NCBI RefSeq assembly: GCF_023721835.1
Contig: NZ_JAMKFE010000021.1
Location: 1-64,000 of the forward strand
DNA: 64,000 bases
Direction: 5' to 3'
Source: Caldimonas mangrovi
GTDB lineage: Bacteria; Pseudomonadota; Gammaproteobacteria; Burkholderiales; Burkholderiaceae_C
Position 1 is the first letter of the stretch, and the number at the start of each line of letters is the position of its first letter. Below are positions 1-11,631 of the stretch, piece after piece. The notes under the pieces were generated by a model, which did not search any database, was not told the DNA's origin, and was given only the letters and a program-made list of their open reading frames with translations. The position numbers and the translations under genes were made by a program.

Positions 1-94
1 GGGGGCTCGTAGTTGAACTTCTTGAGCTGGTTCTGCTCGTGAAAGCTTGCGATGGATACGGTTGTCGCGTTCCGCTCAAGTTTCTTGATAGTCA
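1..94 (-). CDS. truncated gene start, DUF262-like N-terminus (partial at window edge)
   Basis: A GTG start at 94 overlaps the TGA stop of the upstream SIR2-like gene (GTGA overlap), and the frame stays open for 31 codons to the window edge. The visible end contains the residues KKFNYEPP, which resemble the conserved N-terminal segment (YEPPYQR-like) of DUF262 proteins, a domain found in GmrSD-type restriction enzymes and other defence nucleases. Only about 30 residues are visible, so the family call is an inference. The 4-base overlap suggests co-translation with the SIR2-like gene. Confidence 0.4.
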
Positions 95-1108
95 CTTGAT
101 CATCCTTTTCAACTGCTTGGCGTTGCTATAGGAGTGGTACGACCTAAACAGGCTACAACAAACCGCTTCAAATTGAGGGTTCGGATACGGATTGACCGAG
201 ATCACACGTGCCCGCCGCGACACCTCGCCCAACAGCATGTCAATCTCTTTGCGGTCTACATGCCAATAGCTGAGCCCATAAAGCACTACCAGGTCGTTCT
301 CTCCGAGCTTTTGTGCAGCAGCAATCGCCTTGTCCCAAATCTGCCGGATCCACCTGTGCTTGTATCGCTCCGATTCTCCAGCTGGAGGAAGGATGCCGAC
401 CATAGGGAAGTGACTGTCGAGGCTGTCGTAGCGCACCTCCAGCTCATCGATGCCTCCCTCTGTAAACGTACTGCCACCGCTGTAGTTGATCGAGAAAGCA
501 GACTTATCGATTGGCGTCTTGCCACAAAAAGTGATGGAACCGTGTGGCTTGTGAACTCGAACCTTGCTTCCTGGTGACTCGGCGAGTAATGGGATGGAGA
601 AGTGCACAGCTTTCTTCTGCAAACTTCTCTCTAGGAAGGCATCGTAGTTGAAACTAACAACATCAATATCCGTCACCGCGGGTGCATCAATAGCCTCGAG
701 AAGCCAGTCGACAGGCTCAAATACTTCCGCGGCGTCAAAGAAACCGCTGGCCTGCAGCGTGGCGTCATAGTGGACAAACAAATAACGCAAATACGCGACC
801 AACTCTTTGTAAGCGCGTATGTAAATGCCGTCATCTAGAGATGATGGATCTGCCAAGCAGCAAGCATTGACAGCGGTGATGGTCTGCTCAATCACCTCAT
901 ATGCGGTCTTTGCGGATACGGTCTGCCTCGCACCAAGTGCCCAAAGATTGGGGCAGTGCTCGTAGCTCAAAAATCCAGGCTTGCCACTGGCCGGCCAGGT
1001 GACATCACCGCCCATAGCGAAGAGGTTAGAAAGATCAACGCTCTCGACAGGCTTCCGACCGAGCATTGCCATAGAGAGACCATTGCCTGCAATGACCAAC
1101 AGCCTCAT
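92..1108 (-). CDS. SIR2-like domain protein, possible defence protein
   Basis: The 338-residue protein has SIR2-like features. These are a nucleotide-binding start near residues 5-12 (IAGNGLSM), an FNYD motif at 153-156 (compare TTNYD), a KPHGS motif at 187-191 (compare KLHGS) and a GLS segment near 278-280. SIR2-like domains of this kind in bacteria often act as NADases in antiphage systems; that role here is inference. No membrane segment or signal peptide is visible. The gene is poorer in G+C than the rest of the window (25 of 60 bases at 601-660), which suggests acquisition by transfer. It overlaps the start of a second gene at its 3' end. Confidence 0.7.
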   Translation of the reverse strand: MRLLVIAGNGLSMAMLGRKPVESVDLSNLFAMGGDVTWPASGKPGFLSYEHCPNLWALGARQTVSAKTAYEVIEQTITAVNACCLADPSSLDDGIYIRAYKELVAYLRYLFVHYDATLQASGFFDAAEVFEPVDWLLEAIDAPAVTDIDVVSFNYDAFLERSLQKKAVHFSIPLLAESPGSKVRVHKPHGSITFCGKTPIDKSAFSINYSGGSTFTEGGIDELEVRYDSLDSHFPMVGILPPAGESERYKHRWIRQIWDKAIAAAQKLGENDLVVLYGLSYWHVDRKEIDMLLGEVSRRARVISVNPYPNPQFEAVCCSLFRSYHSYSNAKQLKRMIK

Positions 1109-1326
1109 CTACTGTCCCTCCACATTTCTCATAAGACTGTGACACCAGCCGACTTTATTGGGGCTCTACGGCGACCTTAGATTCGTAACGACGCCTTGCC
1201 TTTCAAGAGCCTGTGTGAGCCCTTAGGCCAGTTGCAATTACTTTGACGCCCTACGCCGATGCCAGATGGTTCTCGGAAATTTGCAAATACTGAGAAAGTT
1301 TGCAAATCAAATGAGAACCTACACCG
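1109..1326. other. intergenic region with TTTGCAAAT direct repeats
   Basis: This gap between the SIR2-like gene and gyrB is relatively A+T-rich. It holds TTTGCAAAT twice, at 1280-1288 and 1299-1307, a spacing of 19 bases, and the first copy forms the perfect palindrome ATTTGCAAAT (1279-1288). The repeats could be an operator. No gene was recognised in it. Confidence 0.5.
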
Positions 1327-3852
<2,526 letters not shown>

Positions 3853-3968
3853 CTATTCAATCGCTCGGGGCCTCGCAGGGTGGCTGCACAGCCCCATCAA
3901 AAGCACCTAAGCGGGCACGCGGCCCGCCTGGGGGGTTCAGTCACTGGTGACTGAAGAAACGCCGGCCG

Positions 3969-5075
3969 TCAAATTCTCATCGGCATCACGACGTACTTGA
4001 AGCCGGCCTGCTCGGGGATGGTGATCAGCGCCGAGCTGTTGGCGTCTTGCAGCTCCAGCTTCACCATGTCCTGGCTCATGTTGGCCAGCGCGTCCACCAG
4101 GTAGGTCACGTTGAAGCCGATCTCGATGGTGTCGCCACCGTAGTCGATCTCGAGTTCTTCCTTGGCCTCTTCCTGCTCGGCGTTGCTGGACGCAATGCGC
4201 AAGGTGCCGGGCTCGACGCTCAGGCGCACGCCCTTGAACTTCTCGCTCGTCAGGATGGCGGCGCGCTGCAGGCTGGCCAGCAGCGGCGCACGGCCCAGCG
4301 TCACGCTGTTCTTGTGGTTCTTGGGGATCACGCGGTTGTAGTCGGGGAACTTGCCCTCGACCAGCTTGGTGACGAACTCCATGCCGCTGAAGCTGAACTT
4401 GGCCTGGTTGCCGGCAAAGCGCATCTCGATGGGGGTGTCTTCGTCTTTCAGCAGGCGCTGCAGCTCCAGCACGGTCTTGCGCGGCAGGATCACTTCCTGG
4501 CGCGGCATTTCCACTTCCAGCGTGGCCTGGGCCAGCGCCAGGCGGTGGCCGTCGGTGGCCACCAGCGTCAGCTGCTTGCCTTCGGCCACGAACAGGATGC
4601 CGTTCAGGTAGTAGCGAATGTCGTGCACAGCCATCGCGAAGTGCACCTGGCCGATCAGGCTCTTGAGCGTCTTCTGGGGCACGCTGAAGGTGGGGCCGAA
4701 GTCGGCGGCTTCCTGCACCAGCGGGAAGTCCTCAGCGGGCAGCGTCTGCAGCGTGAAGCGGCTCTTGCCGCCCTGCAGCGTCAGCTTGTTCTGGTTGGCG
4801 GTGAGCGACACCACCTGGTCGGCCGGCAGCGAACGCAGGATGTCGATGAGCTTGCGTGCCCCGACCGACGTGTTGAAGTTGCCCGCGTCGCCTTCCAGCT
4901 CGGCCATCGTGCGCACCTGGATCTCGAGATCGCTGGTGGTGAACTCGACCTGGCCACCGGTCTTGCGGATCAACACGTTCGCCAGGATGGGCAATGTGTG
5001 GCGGCGTTCCACGATGCCGGAGACGGCTTGAAGGGCGCCCAGCACTTTTTCCTGGGGTGCTTTCAACACAATCAT
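3969..5075 (-). CDS. dnaN: DNA polymerase III beta subunit (sliding clamp)
   Basis: DnaN is the ring-shaped processivity clamp that tethers DNA polymerase III to the template. The 368-residue product has the usual family length, the N-terminal MIVLKAPQEKVLGALQAVSG, the central PRKTVLELQRLL segment and the C-terminal YVVMPMRI that closes the fold. It follows dnaA in the same direction after a 256-base gap that carries DnaA-box-like sites, and it precedes gyrB. Confidence 0.98.
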   Translation of the reverse strand: MIVLKAPQEKVLGALQAVSGIVERRHTLPILANVLIRKTGGQVEFTTSDLEIQVRTMAELEGDAGNFNTSVGARKLIDILRSLPADQVVSLTANQNKLTLQGGKSRFTLQTLPAEDFPLVQEAADFGPTFSVPQKTLKSLIGQVHFAMAVHDIRYYLNGILFVAEGKQLTLVATDGHRLALAQATLEVEMPRQEVILPRKTVLELQRLLKDEDTPIEMRFAGNQAKFSFSGMEFVTKLVEGKFPDYNRVIPKNHKNSVTLGRAPLLASLQRAAILTSEKFKGVRLSVEPGTLRIASSNAEQEEAKEELEIDYGGDTIEIGFNVTYLVDALANMSQDMVKLELQDANSSALITIPEQAGFKYVVMPMRI

Positions 5076-5331
5076 TTGAACCTCTTAAAGGTGGTAGCCG
5101 TAGTAGGGTGGCCGGTTTTTTGTGGACAACGCTATTTTGTCTTGCGGCGTCAACGCCTTAGCGCGATGACAACCATGTGCAGCCGCACGCCGTTTACTTC
5201 GCATGAACAGATAACAACTTCGTTCCGGGCTTCGCGCCTGTGGACATCTCTTCGCTTGTTCGAAAGTTGTCCCCAGGTTTGTCACTTGACCGCACGACTC
5301 CCTCTGAGGCATAGGCCGGTTCGGCACCGTC
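5076..5331. other. dnaA-dnaN intergenic region, candidate oriC
   Basis: This gap holds three near-matches to the DnaA box TTATCCACA. They are TTGTCCACA on the minus strand (5121-5129, 8 of 9), ATGTCCACA on the minus strand (5239-5247, 7 of 9) and TTGTCCCCA on the plus strand (5267-5275, 7 of 9). No clear A+T-rich unwinding element is seen. The region may be oriC or part of a bipartite origin with the gap upstream of dnaA. Confidence 0.45.
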
Positions 5332-6771
5332 TCAGCCCTTCAGTGTCTGTTCCAGCACGTGCAGCTGCTGGTTCAGTTCAGTGTTCTTGCTGCGCTCGCC
5401 GCCGATCTTGCGCACCGCGTGCAGCACCGTGGTGTGGTCGCGCCCGCCGAACAGCTCGCCGATCTCGGGCAGGCTCTTCTGCGTCAGTTCCTTGGCCAGG
5501 TACATCGCGATCTGGCGCGGGCGCGCAATGCTGGCGGGTCGCTTTTTCGAGTACATGTCGGCGACCTTGATCTTGTAGAAGTCGGCCACGGTCTTCTGGA
5601 TGTTCTCGACCGAGATCTGCCGGTTCTGGATCGACAGCAGGTCTTTCAGCGCATCACGCGCCAGCTGGATGTTGATTTCCTTGTGGGAAAACCGTGAATA
5701 AGCCAAAATCTTGCGCAACGCGCCTTCCAGCTCGCGCACGTTGGCGCGCACGTTCTTGGCCACGAAGAAGGCCACGTCCTCGGGCATCTGTGTGCCTTCG
5801 GCCTCGGCCTTCTTGATCAGGATGGCCACGCGCATTTCCAGCTCGGGCGGCTCGATCGCCACCGTCAGGCCGGAGTCGAAGCGCGAGGTCAGGCGCTCGT
5901 CGATGTCCACCAACCCCTTGGGGTAGGTGTCGCTGGTCATGATGATGTGCGCACGCTTGGCCAGCAGCGCCTCGAAGGCGTTGAAGAACTCCTCCTGCGT
6001 GCGGTCCTTGCCGGCGAAGAACTGCACGTCGTCGATCAGCAGCAGGTCGAGCTGGTGGTACTTGGCCTTCAGCTCGTCGAAGGTCTTGCGCTGGTAGTTC
6101 TTGACGACGTCGCTGATGAACTGCTCGGCGTGCAGGTAAAGAATGCGCGCGTCGGGCTTGTCGGCCAGCAGCGCATTGCCCACGGCGTTCATCAGGTGCG
6201 TCTTGCCCAGACCCACGCCGCCGTAGATGAACAGCGGGTTGTACATCTGCCCCGGCGCACCGGCCACATGCAGCGCCGCGGTGCGGGCCATCTGGTTGGC
6301 GCGGCCGGGCACCAGCGTGTCGAAGGTCAGGCCGGGGTTGAGGCGGTTGCGCGAAGCGCTGCTGGCGGCCGGAGCCGGTGCGGGGGCCGCGGCCGGCCGG
6401 GGTGCGTGCGTTGCGGCGCCGTTCAGGGCATGCACGGCCGCCACCGGGCCGCTGGCCGCCACGGCGGTGACCAGCACGCGGGCGCTGCTGTGCGCCACCG
6501 GGGCGGGCGCGGCTTCACGCGGGGCCAGCGACAGTTCCAGCTTGACCGGGTGGCCGGCCAAGTCGGCCAGCAGGCTTTCGATGCGGGGGGCGTACTGGTT
6601 GCGGATCCAGTCGAGCTTGAACCGGTTGGGCACGCGCACGCTCACCACCGGGCCGGCCTCTGCGGTCGAGACCGTGCCGGGCGGCAGGGGTCGGATCCAG
6701 GTGTTGAATTGCTGTTCGGGCATCTCCGCCGCGAGTCGCTCGCAGCAGCGTTGCCACAGGTCGGAGCTCAT
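5332..6771 (-). CDS. dnaA: chromosomal replication initiator protein DnaA
   Basis: DnaA binds DnaA boxes at oriC and melts the origin in its ATP form. The 479-residue product starts at the ATG giving MSSDLWQRC, the usual domain I start; a longer reading frame upstream looks like leader DNA. Domain II is an Ala/Pro-rich linker (about 88-145). The AAA+ domain has Walker [10 protein letters not shown] (184-192) and Walker [11 protein letters not shown] (243-252). Domain IV has the signature [15 protein letters not shown]. The gene faces away from rpmH, with DnaA boxes in the gap, which suggests autoregulation. Confidence 0.98.
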   Translation of the reverse strand: MSSDLWQRCCERLAAEMPEQQFNTWIRPLPPGTVSTAEAGPVVSVRVPNRFKLDWIRNQYAPRIESLLADLAGHPVKLELSLAPREAAPAPVAHSSARVLVTAVAASGPVAAVHALNGAATHAPRPAAAPAPAPAASSASRNRLNPGLTFDTLVPGRANQMARTAALHVAGAPGQMYNPLFIYGGVGLGKTHLMNAVGNALLADKPDARILYLHAEQFISDVVKNYQRKTFDELKAKYHQLDLLLIDDVQFFAGKDRTQEEFFNAFEALLAKRAHIIMTSDTYPKGLVDIDERLTSRFDSGLTVAIEPPELEMRVAILIKKAEAEGTQMPEDVAFFVAKNVRANVRELEGALRKILAYSRFSHKEINIQLARDALKDLLSIQNRQISVENIQKTVADFYKIKVADMYSKKRPASIARPRQIAMYLAKELTQKSLPEIGELFGGRDHTTVLHAVRKIGGERSKNTELNQQLHVLEQTLKG

Positions 6772-6776
6772 GTATT

Positions 6777-6785
6777 TGTGGAAAA
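6777..6785 (-). promoter_or_regulatory. DnaA box-like site before dnaA
   Basis: The minus strand reads TTTTCCACA, one mismatch from TTATCCACA. It sits 6 bases upstream of the dnaA start codon, so DnaA bound here could repress its own gene. Confidence 0.5.
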
Positions 6786-6837
6786 CCTTTTTCTGGAGCC
6801 GCGCGATTCTACCCCTCAACCGGCTGCGCAAGGCAAG

Positions 6838-6846
6838 TTATCCACA
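6838..6846 (+). promoter_or_regulatory. perfect DnaA box TTATCCACA
   Basis: The plus strand reads TTATCCACA exactly. It lies 67 bases upstream of the dnaA start in the dnaA-rpmH gap and is the best DnaA site in the window, consistent with origin function, dnaA autoregulation, or both. Confidence 0.75.
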
Positions 6847-6900
6847 GTCTTTCTTGGCGGCCTAATCCCTGCGCCGCAGACCGGCTTCGGGCCCAAGTCG

Positions 6901-6929
6901 TTGACCGCAAAAGGGGTTTTTGTTGTAAT
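6901..6929 (+). promoter_or_regulatory. sigma-70-type promoter of rpmH
   Basis: A -35 hexamer TTGACC (6901-6906), a 17-base spacer and a -10 hexamer TGTAAT (6924-6929) make a strong vegetative promoter pointing at rpmH. The predicted start near 6936 gives a leader of roughly 190 bases before the rpmH ATG. Confidence 0.65.
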
Positions 6930-7123
6930 CGTGGGTTTCCCGAATCCGGGGGTGGCATAGGCTGCACCCTCACGATGGGCCCCTGTGGCCCGGCCCGATG
7001 CTCGGGAAGGCATCAAGCCCGCACGAAGCCTAGGCTTTTGGCGGGCTTTGGTTTGAGGCTCCTGTCCCCCTTGTTGTTCGTTGTGGTCGACGGGCGGGGG
7101 CAGGGCGACACGAGGACTCGATC

Positions 7124-7258
7124 ATGAAACGCACCTACCAACCTTCCAAGGTTCGCCGCGCCCGTACGCACGGCTTCCTGGTCCGCATGAAGACGCGCGG
7201 TGGCCGCAAGGTCATCAACGCCCGTCGCGCCAAGGGCCGCAAGCGTCTGGGCCTGTAA
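7124..7258 (+). CDS. rpmH: 50S ribosomal protein L34
   Basis: L34 is a small basic protein of the large ribosomal subunit. The 44-residue product begins [18 protein letters not shown] and ends KRLGL, matching the whole family in length and basic composition. It opens the conserved rpmH-rnpA-yidD-yidC-mnmE run, reading away from dnaA. A strong promoter lies at 6901-6929. Confidence 0.97.
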   Translation: MKRTYQPSKVRRARTHGFLVRMKTRGGRKVINARRAKGRKRLGL

Positions 7259-7288
7259 TCGGTTGGCGGCCCGAAGGGCCTGAGCCCG

Positions 7289-7834
7289 ATGCCGGCTGCG
7301 CTTGCCGTGCCTGCTGAAGCAGACACGGGCCGCACCCCGGTCCAGCACCTGAAGCAGCGCGCCGATTTCGAACGGGCGCTCGGTGCCGGGCCGGCCGGCG
7401 TGGTGGCACGCAGCACACACTTCGTGTTGCATTTCGTGCCGCCGGCGGCGGCTGCCGCCCCCGCTGCAAAGTCGGCTGCGGCCGAGTTGTCAACAGGGCT
7501 TGTGCCGAGTGACAACCAGGCTGTGGATTGCCCGGCCCGCGCAGGCTTGCAGCCGCTGGTGGGTGCCGTGATTCCCAAGCGCTGGGCGCGCCGTTCGGTC
7601 ACCCGCAACCTGTTGAAGCGCCAGGTGTTTGCCTCTTTCGAGCGCCAGCCGGTACCCATCCCGCCCGGGGTGTGGGTGGTGCGCCTGCGCGTCACCTTCG
7701 ACCGCGAGCAGTTCCACAGTCCGGCGTCCGACACCCTGAAGCGCGCCGCACGCGGCGAACTCGACAGCCTGCTCGGCCAGGGCCTGGCGCGTGTGCGCCG
7801 AGCCTCCGCGCCGCGGCCGCCCGCGTCGTCCTGA
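7289..7834 (+). CDS. rnpA: ribonuclease P protein component
   Basis: RnpA is the protein cofactor of RNase P, which trims the 5' leader of tRNA precursors. The RNA-binding signature is visible as RRSVTRNLLKRQ, followed by the usual C-terminal strand and helix. At 181 residues it is much longer than the usual 110-130. An Ala-rich insert of roughly 35-40 residues sits before the GAVIPKRWARRSVTRN segment, and the C-terminus is extended. The gene starts 30 bases after rpmH, so the two are likely co-transcribed. Confidence 0.93.
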   Translation: MPAALAVPAEADTGRTPVQHLKQRADFERALGAGPAGVVARSTHFVLHFVPPAAAAAPAAKSAAAELSTGLVPSDNQAVDCPARAGLQPLVGAVIPKRWARRSVTRNLLKRQVFASFERQPVPIPPGVWVVRLRVTFDREQFHSPASDTLKRAARGELDSLLGQGLARVRRASAPRPPASS

Positions 7835-7862
7835 CGCGCCACACCGACACGAAGGCCGGGCG

Positions 7863-8177
7863 ATGGTGAAACGAGCGTTGCTGGTTCTGATCCGCGGCTA
7901 CCGGCTGCTGCTCAGCCCCTGGCTCGGCGCGGGCTGCCGCTTCCACCCGACCTGTTCGGCCTACTCGCTCGAGGCGATCGAGCGCCATGGCGCTGCCGCG
8001 GGCAGCTACCTGATGGCGCGCCGCCTGGTGCGCTGCGGCCCGTGGTGCGAAGGCGGCTTCGATGCCGTGCCCGAGCAGCCGCCTCGCTTGTTCACACGCT
8101 TCATGCGCCCGTCGCCGGCCGTACCCGTGACGCCGGCCACCGTTCCCTCTCCCTCTACCAGCGAGTCGTCTCCATGA
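7863..8177 (+). CDS. yidD: membrane protein insertion efficiency factor YidD
   Basis: YidD is a small membrane-associated protein that helps YidC insert proteins into the inner membrane. The chosen ATG gives MVKRALLVLIRGYRLLLSPWLGAGCRF, the standard family start, and the Cys-containing FHPTCSAYSLEAIERHG motif follows. The 104-residue product has a Pro/Ser-rich tail beyond the conserved core. Its stop overlaps the yidC start (ATGA), which implies translational coupling. Confidence 0.95.
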   Translation: MVKRALLVLIRGYRLLLSPWLGAGCRFHPTCSAYSLEAIERHGAAAGSYLMARRLVRCGPWCEGGFDAVPEQPPRLFTRFMRPSPAVPVTPATVPSPSTSESSP

Positions 8178-9859
8178 CCGATATGCGCCGCACCATCCTC
8201 TGGGTGGTGTTCACGATGTCTCTCGTCCTGCTGTGGGACGCCTGGAACAAGCACACCGGCCGCCCGTCGATGTTCTCGCCGGCGCCGCCCGCCGCCAGTT
8301 CGTCGGCCGCGCCGCCGCAGCCGGGCGGCTCTGCCGCCGCCCTGCCGGCACCGGCGGCCACCGCCTCGGGCGGCACGGCCGGGGCCACCGGCGGCATCGC
8401 CACCCAGGCGCCGGCCGTCAGCAGTTCCGAGAAGATCACGCTGGTGACCGACCTGTACAAGGCGGTGATCGACACGCAGGGCGGCTCGCTGGTGCGCCTG
8501 GAGCTGTCGAAGTACGAAGACCAGCACGACCGCGGCAACCCGGTGGTGCTGCTGGACCAGTCGGCACAGCGGGTCTACCTGGCGCAGTCGGGCCTGATCA
8601 ACCAGAACGACACCGGTGGCGCCTTCCCGAACCACCTGACGGCGATGACCGCGCTGCCCGGCGACCGCACGCTGGACGACGGCGAAGCGCAGTTGCAGCT
8701 GGCGCTGGAATCGGCCCCGGTCAACGGACTGCAGTACCGCAAGACCTACACCTTCAAGCGCGGCGACTACGCCATCGGCGTGAAGCACGAGATCGTCAAT
8801 GCCGGCACCGAGCCGCGCGAGCCGCAGCTGTACCTGCAACTGGTGCGCGACGGCAATGCGCCTCCGGGGGAGTCGAGCTTCTATCACACCTTCACCGGCC
8901 CGGCCGTGTACACCGACGCCAAGAAGTTCCACAAGATCGACTTCAGCGACATCGAGAAGGGCAAGGCCGAAACCGCGCCGCCGGCCGACAACGGCTGGGT
9001 GGCGATGGTGCAGCACTACTTTGCGACGGCCTGGCTGAACACCGCGCCGATGCCGCGCGAGTTCCGCACCGCCAAGGTGGCGAGCAACCTGTATTCGGTG
9101 GCGATGGTGCAGCCGCTGCCGGCCGTGGCACCGGGCGCGACGCAGGTGGTCGACACCACGCTGTTCGCCGGCCCGCAGGAAGAGAAGAAGCTGGAGGCGC
9201 TGGCCCCCGGGCTCGACCTGGTGAAGGACTATGGCTGGTTCACCATCTTGTCCAAGCCGCTGTTCTGGCTGCTCGACAAGCTGCACGCGCTGCTGGGCAA
9301 CTGGGGCTGGGCCATCGTGGCGCTGGTGGTGCTGCTGAAGATCGCCTTCTACTGGCTGAACGCCAAGGCGTATTCGTCGATGGCCAAGATGAAGGCCATC
9401 AGCCCCCGCATCACCGAGATGCGTGAGCGCCTGAAGGACAAGCCGCAGCAGATGCAGCAGGAGATGATGCGCATCTACAAGGAAGAGAAGATCAACCCGC
9501 TGGGCGGCTGCTTCCCGATCCTGATCCAGATCCCGGTGTTCATCGCGCTGTACTGGGTGCTGCTGTCGAGCGTGGAAATGCGCAACGCGCCATGGGTGCT
9601 GTGGATCACCGACCTGTCGGTGAAGGACCCGTACTTCATCCTGCCGTTGCTGATGACCGCATCGACGATGCTGCAGACCTGGCTGAACCCGACCCCGCCG
9701 GATCCGATGCAGGCCAAGATGATGTGGATCATGCCGCTGGTGTTCTCGGTGATGTTCTTCCTGTTCCCGGCCGGCCTGGTGCTGTACTGGCTGACGAACA
9801 ACATCCTGTCGATCGCGCAGCAGTACATGATCAACAAGCGGCTGGGGGTCACGAAGTAA
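8174..9859 (+). CDS. yidC: membrane protein insertase YidC
   Basis: YidC inserts and folds inner-membrane proteins, alone or with SecYEG. The 561-residue product has an N-terminal membrane helix (about 5-22), an Ala/Pro/Gly-rich linker and the large periplasmic beta domain. The conserved C-terminal insertase core has five membrane segments, including KLHALLGNWGWAIVALVVLL and NPLGGCFPILIQIPVFIALY. The start ATG overlaps the yidD stop. The last helix ends close to the C-terminus (INKRLGVTK). A structured repeat begins two bases after the stop codon. Confidence 0.97.
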   Translation: MTDMRRTILWVVFTMSLVLLWDAWNKHTGRPSMFSPAPPAASSSAAPPQPGGSAAALPAPAATASGGTAGATGGIATQAPAVSSSEKITLVTDLYKAVIDTQGGSLVRLELSKYEDQHDRGNPVVLLDQSAQRVYLAQSGLINQNDTGGAFPNHLTAMTALPGDRTLDDGEAQLQLALESAPVNGLQYRKTYTFKRGDYAIGVKHEIVNAGTEPREPQLYLQLVRDGNAPPGESSFYHTFTGPAVYTDAKKFHKIDFSDIEKGKAETAPPADNGWVAMVQHYFATAWLNTAPMPREFRTAKVASNLYSVAMVQPLPAVAPGATQVVDTTLFAGPQEEKKLEALAPGLDLVKDYGWFTILSKPLFWLLDKLHALLGNWGWAIVALVVLLKIAFYWLNAKAYSSMAKMKAISPRITEMRERLKDKPQQMQQEMMRIYKEEKINPLGGCFPILIQIPVFIALYWVLLSSVEMRNAPWVLWITDLSVKDPYFILPLLMTASTMLQTWLNPTPPDPMQAKMMWIMPLVFSVMFFLFPAGLVLYWLTNNILSIAQQYMINKRLGVTK

Positions 9860-9860
9860 G

Positions 9861-9933
9861 ACCACCCCTACCGGCTGCGCCGGCCCCTCAAGGGGCAACA
9901 CCAGCGGACCGGCAAAGCCGGATCCGCGGTGTT
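9861..9933 (+). repeat. structured intergenic repeat, copy A (after yidC)
   Basis: This is a 73-base element made of three consecutive hairpins: CCGGC-TGC-GCCGG, CCCCTCAAGGGG, and a long stem centred on CCGGC-AAA-GCCGG with outer arms AACACC/GGTGTT. The same layout recurs at 22481-22552 and 29971-30045, with different bases in the arms but pairing kept. It lies 2 bases after the yidC stop. Confidence 0.7.
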
Positions 9934-10009
9934 CGTTGGGCCGGCACAAGCCGCGCGCCTATCGTTGGGGCGTGATCGAGACGCTGGCTGACGGCGGATG
10001 TTCAATGGG

Positions 10010-10043
10010 TCGCCTTGAGGAGTCCTTCCTCAAGGCGATTTTT
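10010..10043 (+). terminator. intrinsic terminator between yidC and mnmE
   Basis: A perfect 12-base stem (TCGCCTTGAGGA at 10010-10021 with its complement at 10027-10038), a 5-base loop and a run of five T (10039-10043) form a classic Rho-independent terminator for the rpmH-yidC transcript. It ends about 24 bases before the mnmE start. Confidence 0.85.
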
Positions 10044-10066
10044 CTTTCTGCTCGACAATCTTTGCC

Positions 10067-11458
10067 ATGCTGAGTCGTCATCTGGATCCCATCGTTGCGA
10101 TTGCCACGGCGCCCGGGCGCGGGGCGGTGGGCATCGTGCGGGTGTCGGGGCAGGGGATCGGGGCCTTCGTGCAAGCGCTGCTCGGGTCGGCGCTCAAGCC
10201 GCGTCATGCGAGCTATCTGCCGTTCAAAGGGGCGGACGGGCAGCCGATCGACCATGGGCTGGCGATCCACTTCCCTGGGCCGCACTCGTATACCGGCGAA
10301 GACGTGCTGGAGCTGCAGGCGCACGGCGGGCCGGTGGTGTTGCAGCTGCTGCTGGCGCGTTGCCTGGAGGTGGCGCGCGGGCACTTGCCGCGGTTGCGGC
10401 TGGCAGAGCCGGGCGAATTCACCGAGCGGGCGTTCCTGAACGACAAGCTCGACCTGGCGCAAGCCGAGGCAGTGAGCGATCTGATCGAGGCCAGCACCGA
10501 GGCCGCGGCGCGGTCGGCGAGCCGCTCGCTGACGGGTGCGTTTTCGCAGCAGGTGAACGAGTTGCGTGAACGCATGATCCGGCTGCGCATGCTGGTCGAG
10601 GCGACGCTGGACTTTCCGGAAGAGGAGATCGACTTCCTGCAGAAGGCCGACGCGACGGGGCAGCTGCGCGGCATTTGCCAGTCGCTCGACGCTGTGCTGG
10701 ACCGCGCGCGTCAGGGCGCGCTGCTGCGCGAAGGCATCAAGGTGGTGCTGGCAGGGCAGCCGAACGTGGGCAAGAGCTCGCTGCTGAACGCGCTGGCCGG
10801 TGCCGAGCTGGCGATCGTCACCCCCATCCCGGGCACCACGCGCGACAAGGTCAGCGAGACGATACAGATAGAAGGCGTGCCGCTGCACGTGATCGACACG
10901 GCAGGGCTGCGTTCCAGCGACGAGGCGACCGACGAGGTGGAGCGCATCGGCATTGCGCGCACCTGGGCCGAGATCGAGGGCGCCGACGCGGTGCTCTTCC
11001 TGCACGACCTGACGCGGCTGGGTCAGCCGGGCTACGACGCCGGCGAACGCGAGATCGCGGCCAGGCTGCCGCCGAAGGCGCGGGTGGTCCATGTCTACAA
11101 CAAGCTCGACGCCGGTGTGCAGCCGCCGGCGGCCGAGCCGGGCAACCGTGCGGTGGCCCTCTCGGCCAAGGCCGGCACCGGCCTGGACGCGCTGCGCCAA
11201 CTGCTGCTGCAACTGGCCGGCTGGCATGCGCAGCCCGAGGGCGTGTTCATCGCGCGCGAGCGCCACGTGCAGGCGTTGCGCCGCGCGGCCGAGCACCTGG
11301 CGCTGGCGCAGGGCCATGCGGCGGCGGCCGACCAGGCGCTGGACCTGTTCGCCGAGGAACTGCGCCTGGCACACGACGCGCTGGGCGAGATCACCGGTGT
11401 GTTCACGGCCGACGACCTGCTTGGCGAGATCTTCAGCCGCTTCTGTATCGGAAAGTAA
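10067..11458 (+). CDS. mnmE: tRNA uridine-5-carboxymethylaminomethyl modification GTPase
   Basis: MnmE works with MnmG to make the cmnm5 modification of U34 in certain tRNAs. The 463-residue protein has the N-terminal folate-binding domain (starting [22 protein letters not shown]), a helical domain and an inserted GTPase domain. The GTPase domain carries G1 GQPNVGKSS (230-238), G3 DTAGLR and G4 NKLD. The essential C-terminal FCIGK Cys motif is intact. The partner mnmG is at 45511-47490. A terminator just upstream suggests its own promoter. Confidence 0.97.
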   Translation: MLSRHLDPIVAIATAPGRGAVGIVRVSGQGIGAFVQALLGSALKPRHASYLPFKGADGQPIDHGLAIHFPGPHSYTGEDVLELQAHGGPVVLQLLLARCLEVARGHLPRLRLAEPGEFTERAFLNDKLDLAQAEAVSDLIEASTEAAARSASRSLTGAFSQQVNELRERMIRLRMLVEATLDFPEEEIDFLQKADATGQLRGICQSLDAVLDRARQGALLREGIKVVLAGQPNVGKSSLLNALAGAELAIVTPIPGTTRDKVSETIQIEGVPLHVIDTAGLRSSDEATDEVERIGIARTWAEIEGADAVLFLHDLTRLGQPGYDAGEREIAARLPPKARVVHVYNKLDAGVQPPAAEPGNRAVALSAKAGTGLDALRQLLLQLAGWHAQPEGVFIARERHVQALRRAAEHLALAQGHAAAADQALDLFAEELRLAHDALGEITGVFTADDLLGEIFSRFCIGK

Positions 11459-11631
11459 GGCCTGTCGACCCCGCGGACGAAGGGGGGCGGAACGCCGATG
11501 GGTGGTGCAATCTACGGGGGACCGCCATTGTGGGCCTGCGGTGGCAGGCAGATAATTCCGCCACTCACGAAGACCGCAGCGCGCTGGCGCGGCGGGTCGT
11601 CACCCCAGGGACAGCAGTAGAGGACCCGACC

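Noticed and set aside
5085-5327. 80-codon frame in the dnaA-dnaN gap
   Set aside because: It has no family resemblance and fills an origin-type gap with DnaA boxes, so a non-coding role fits better.
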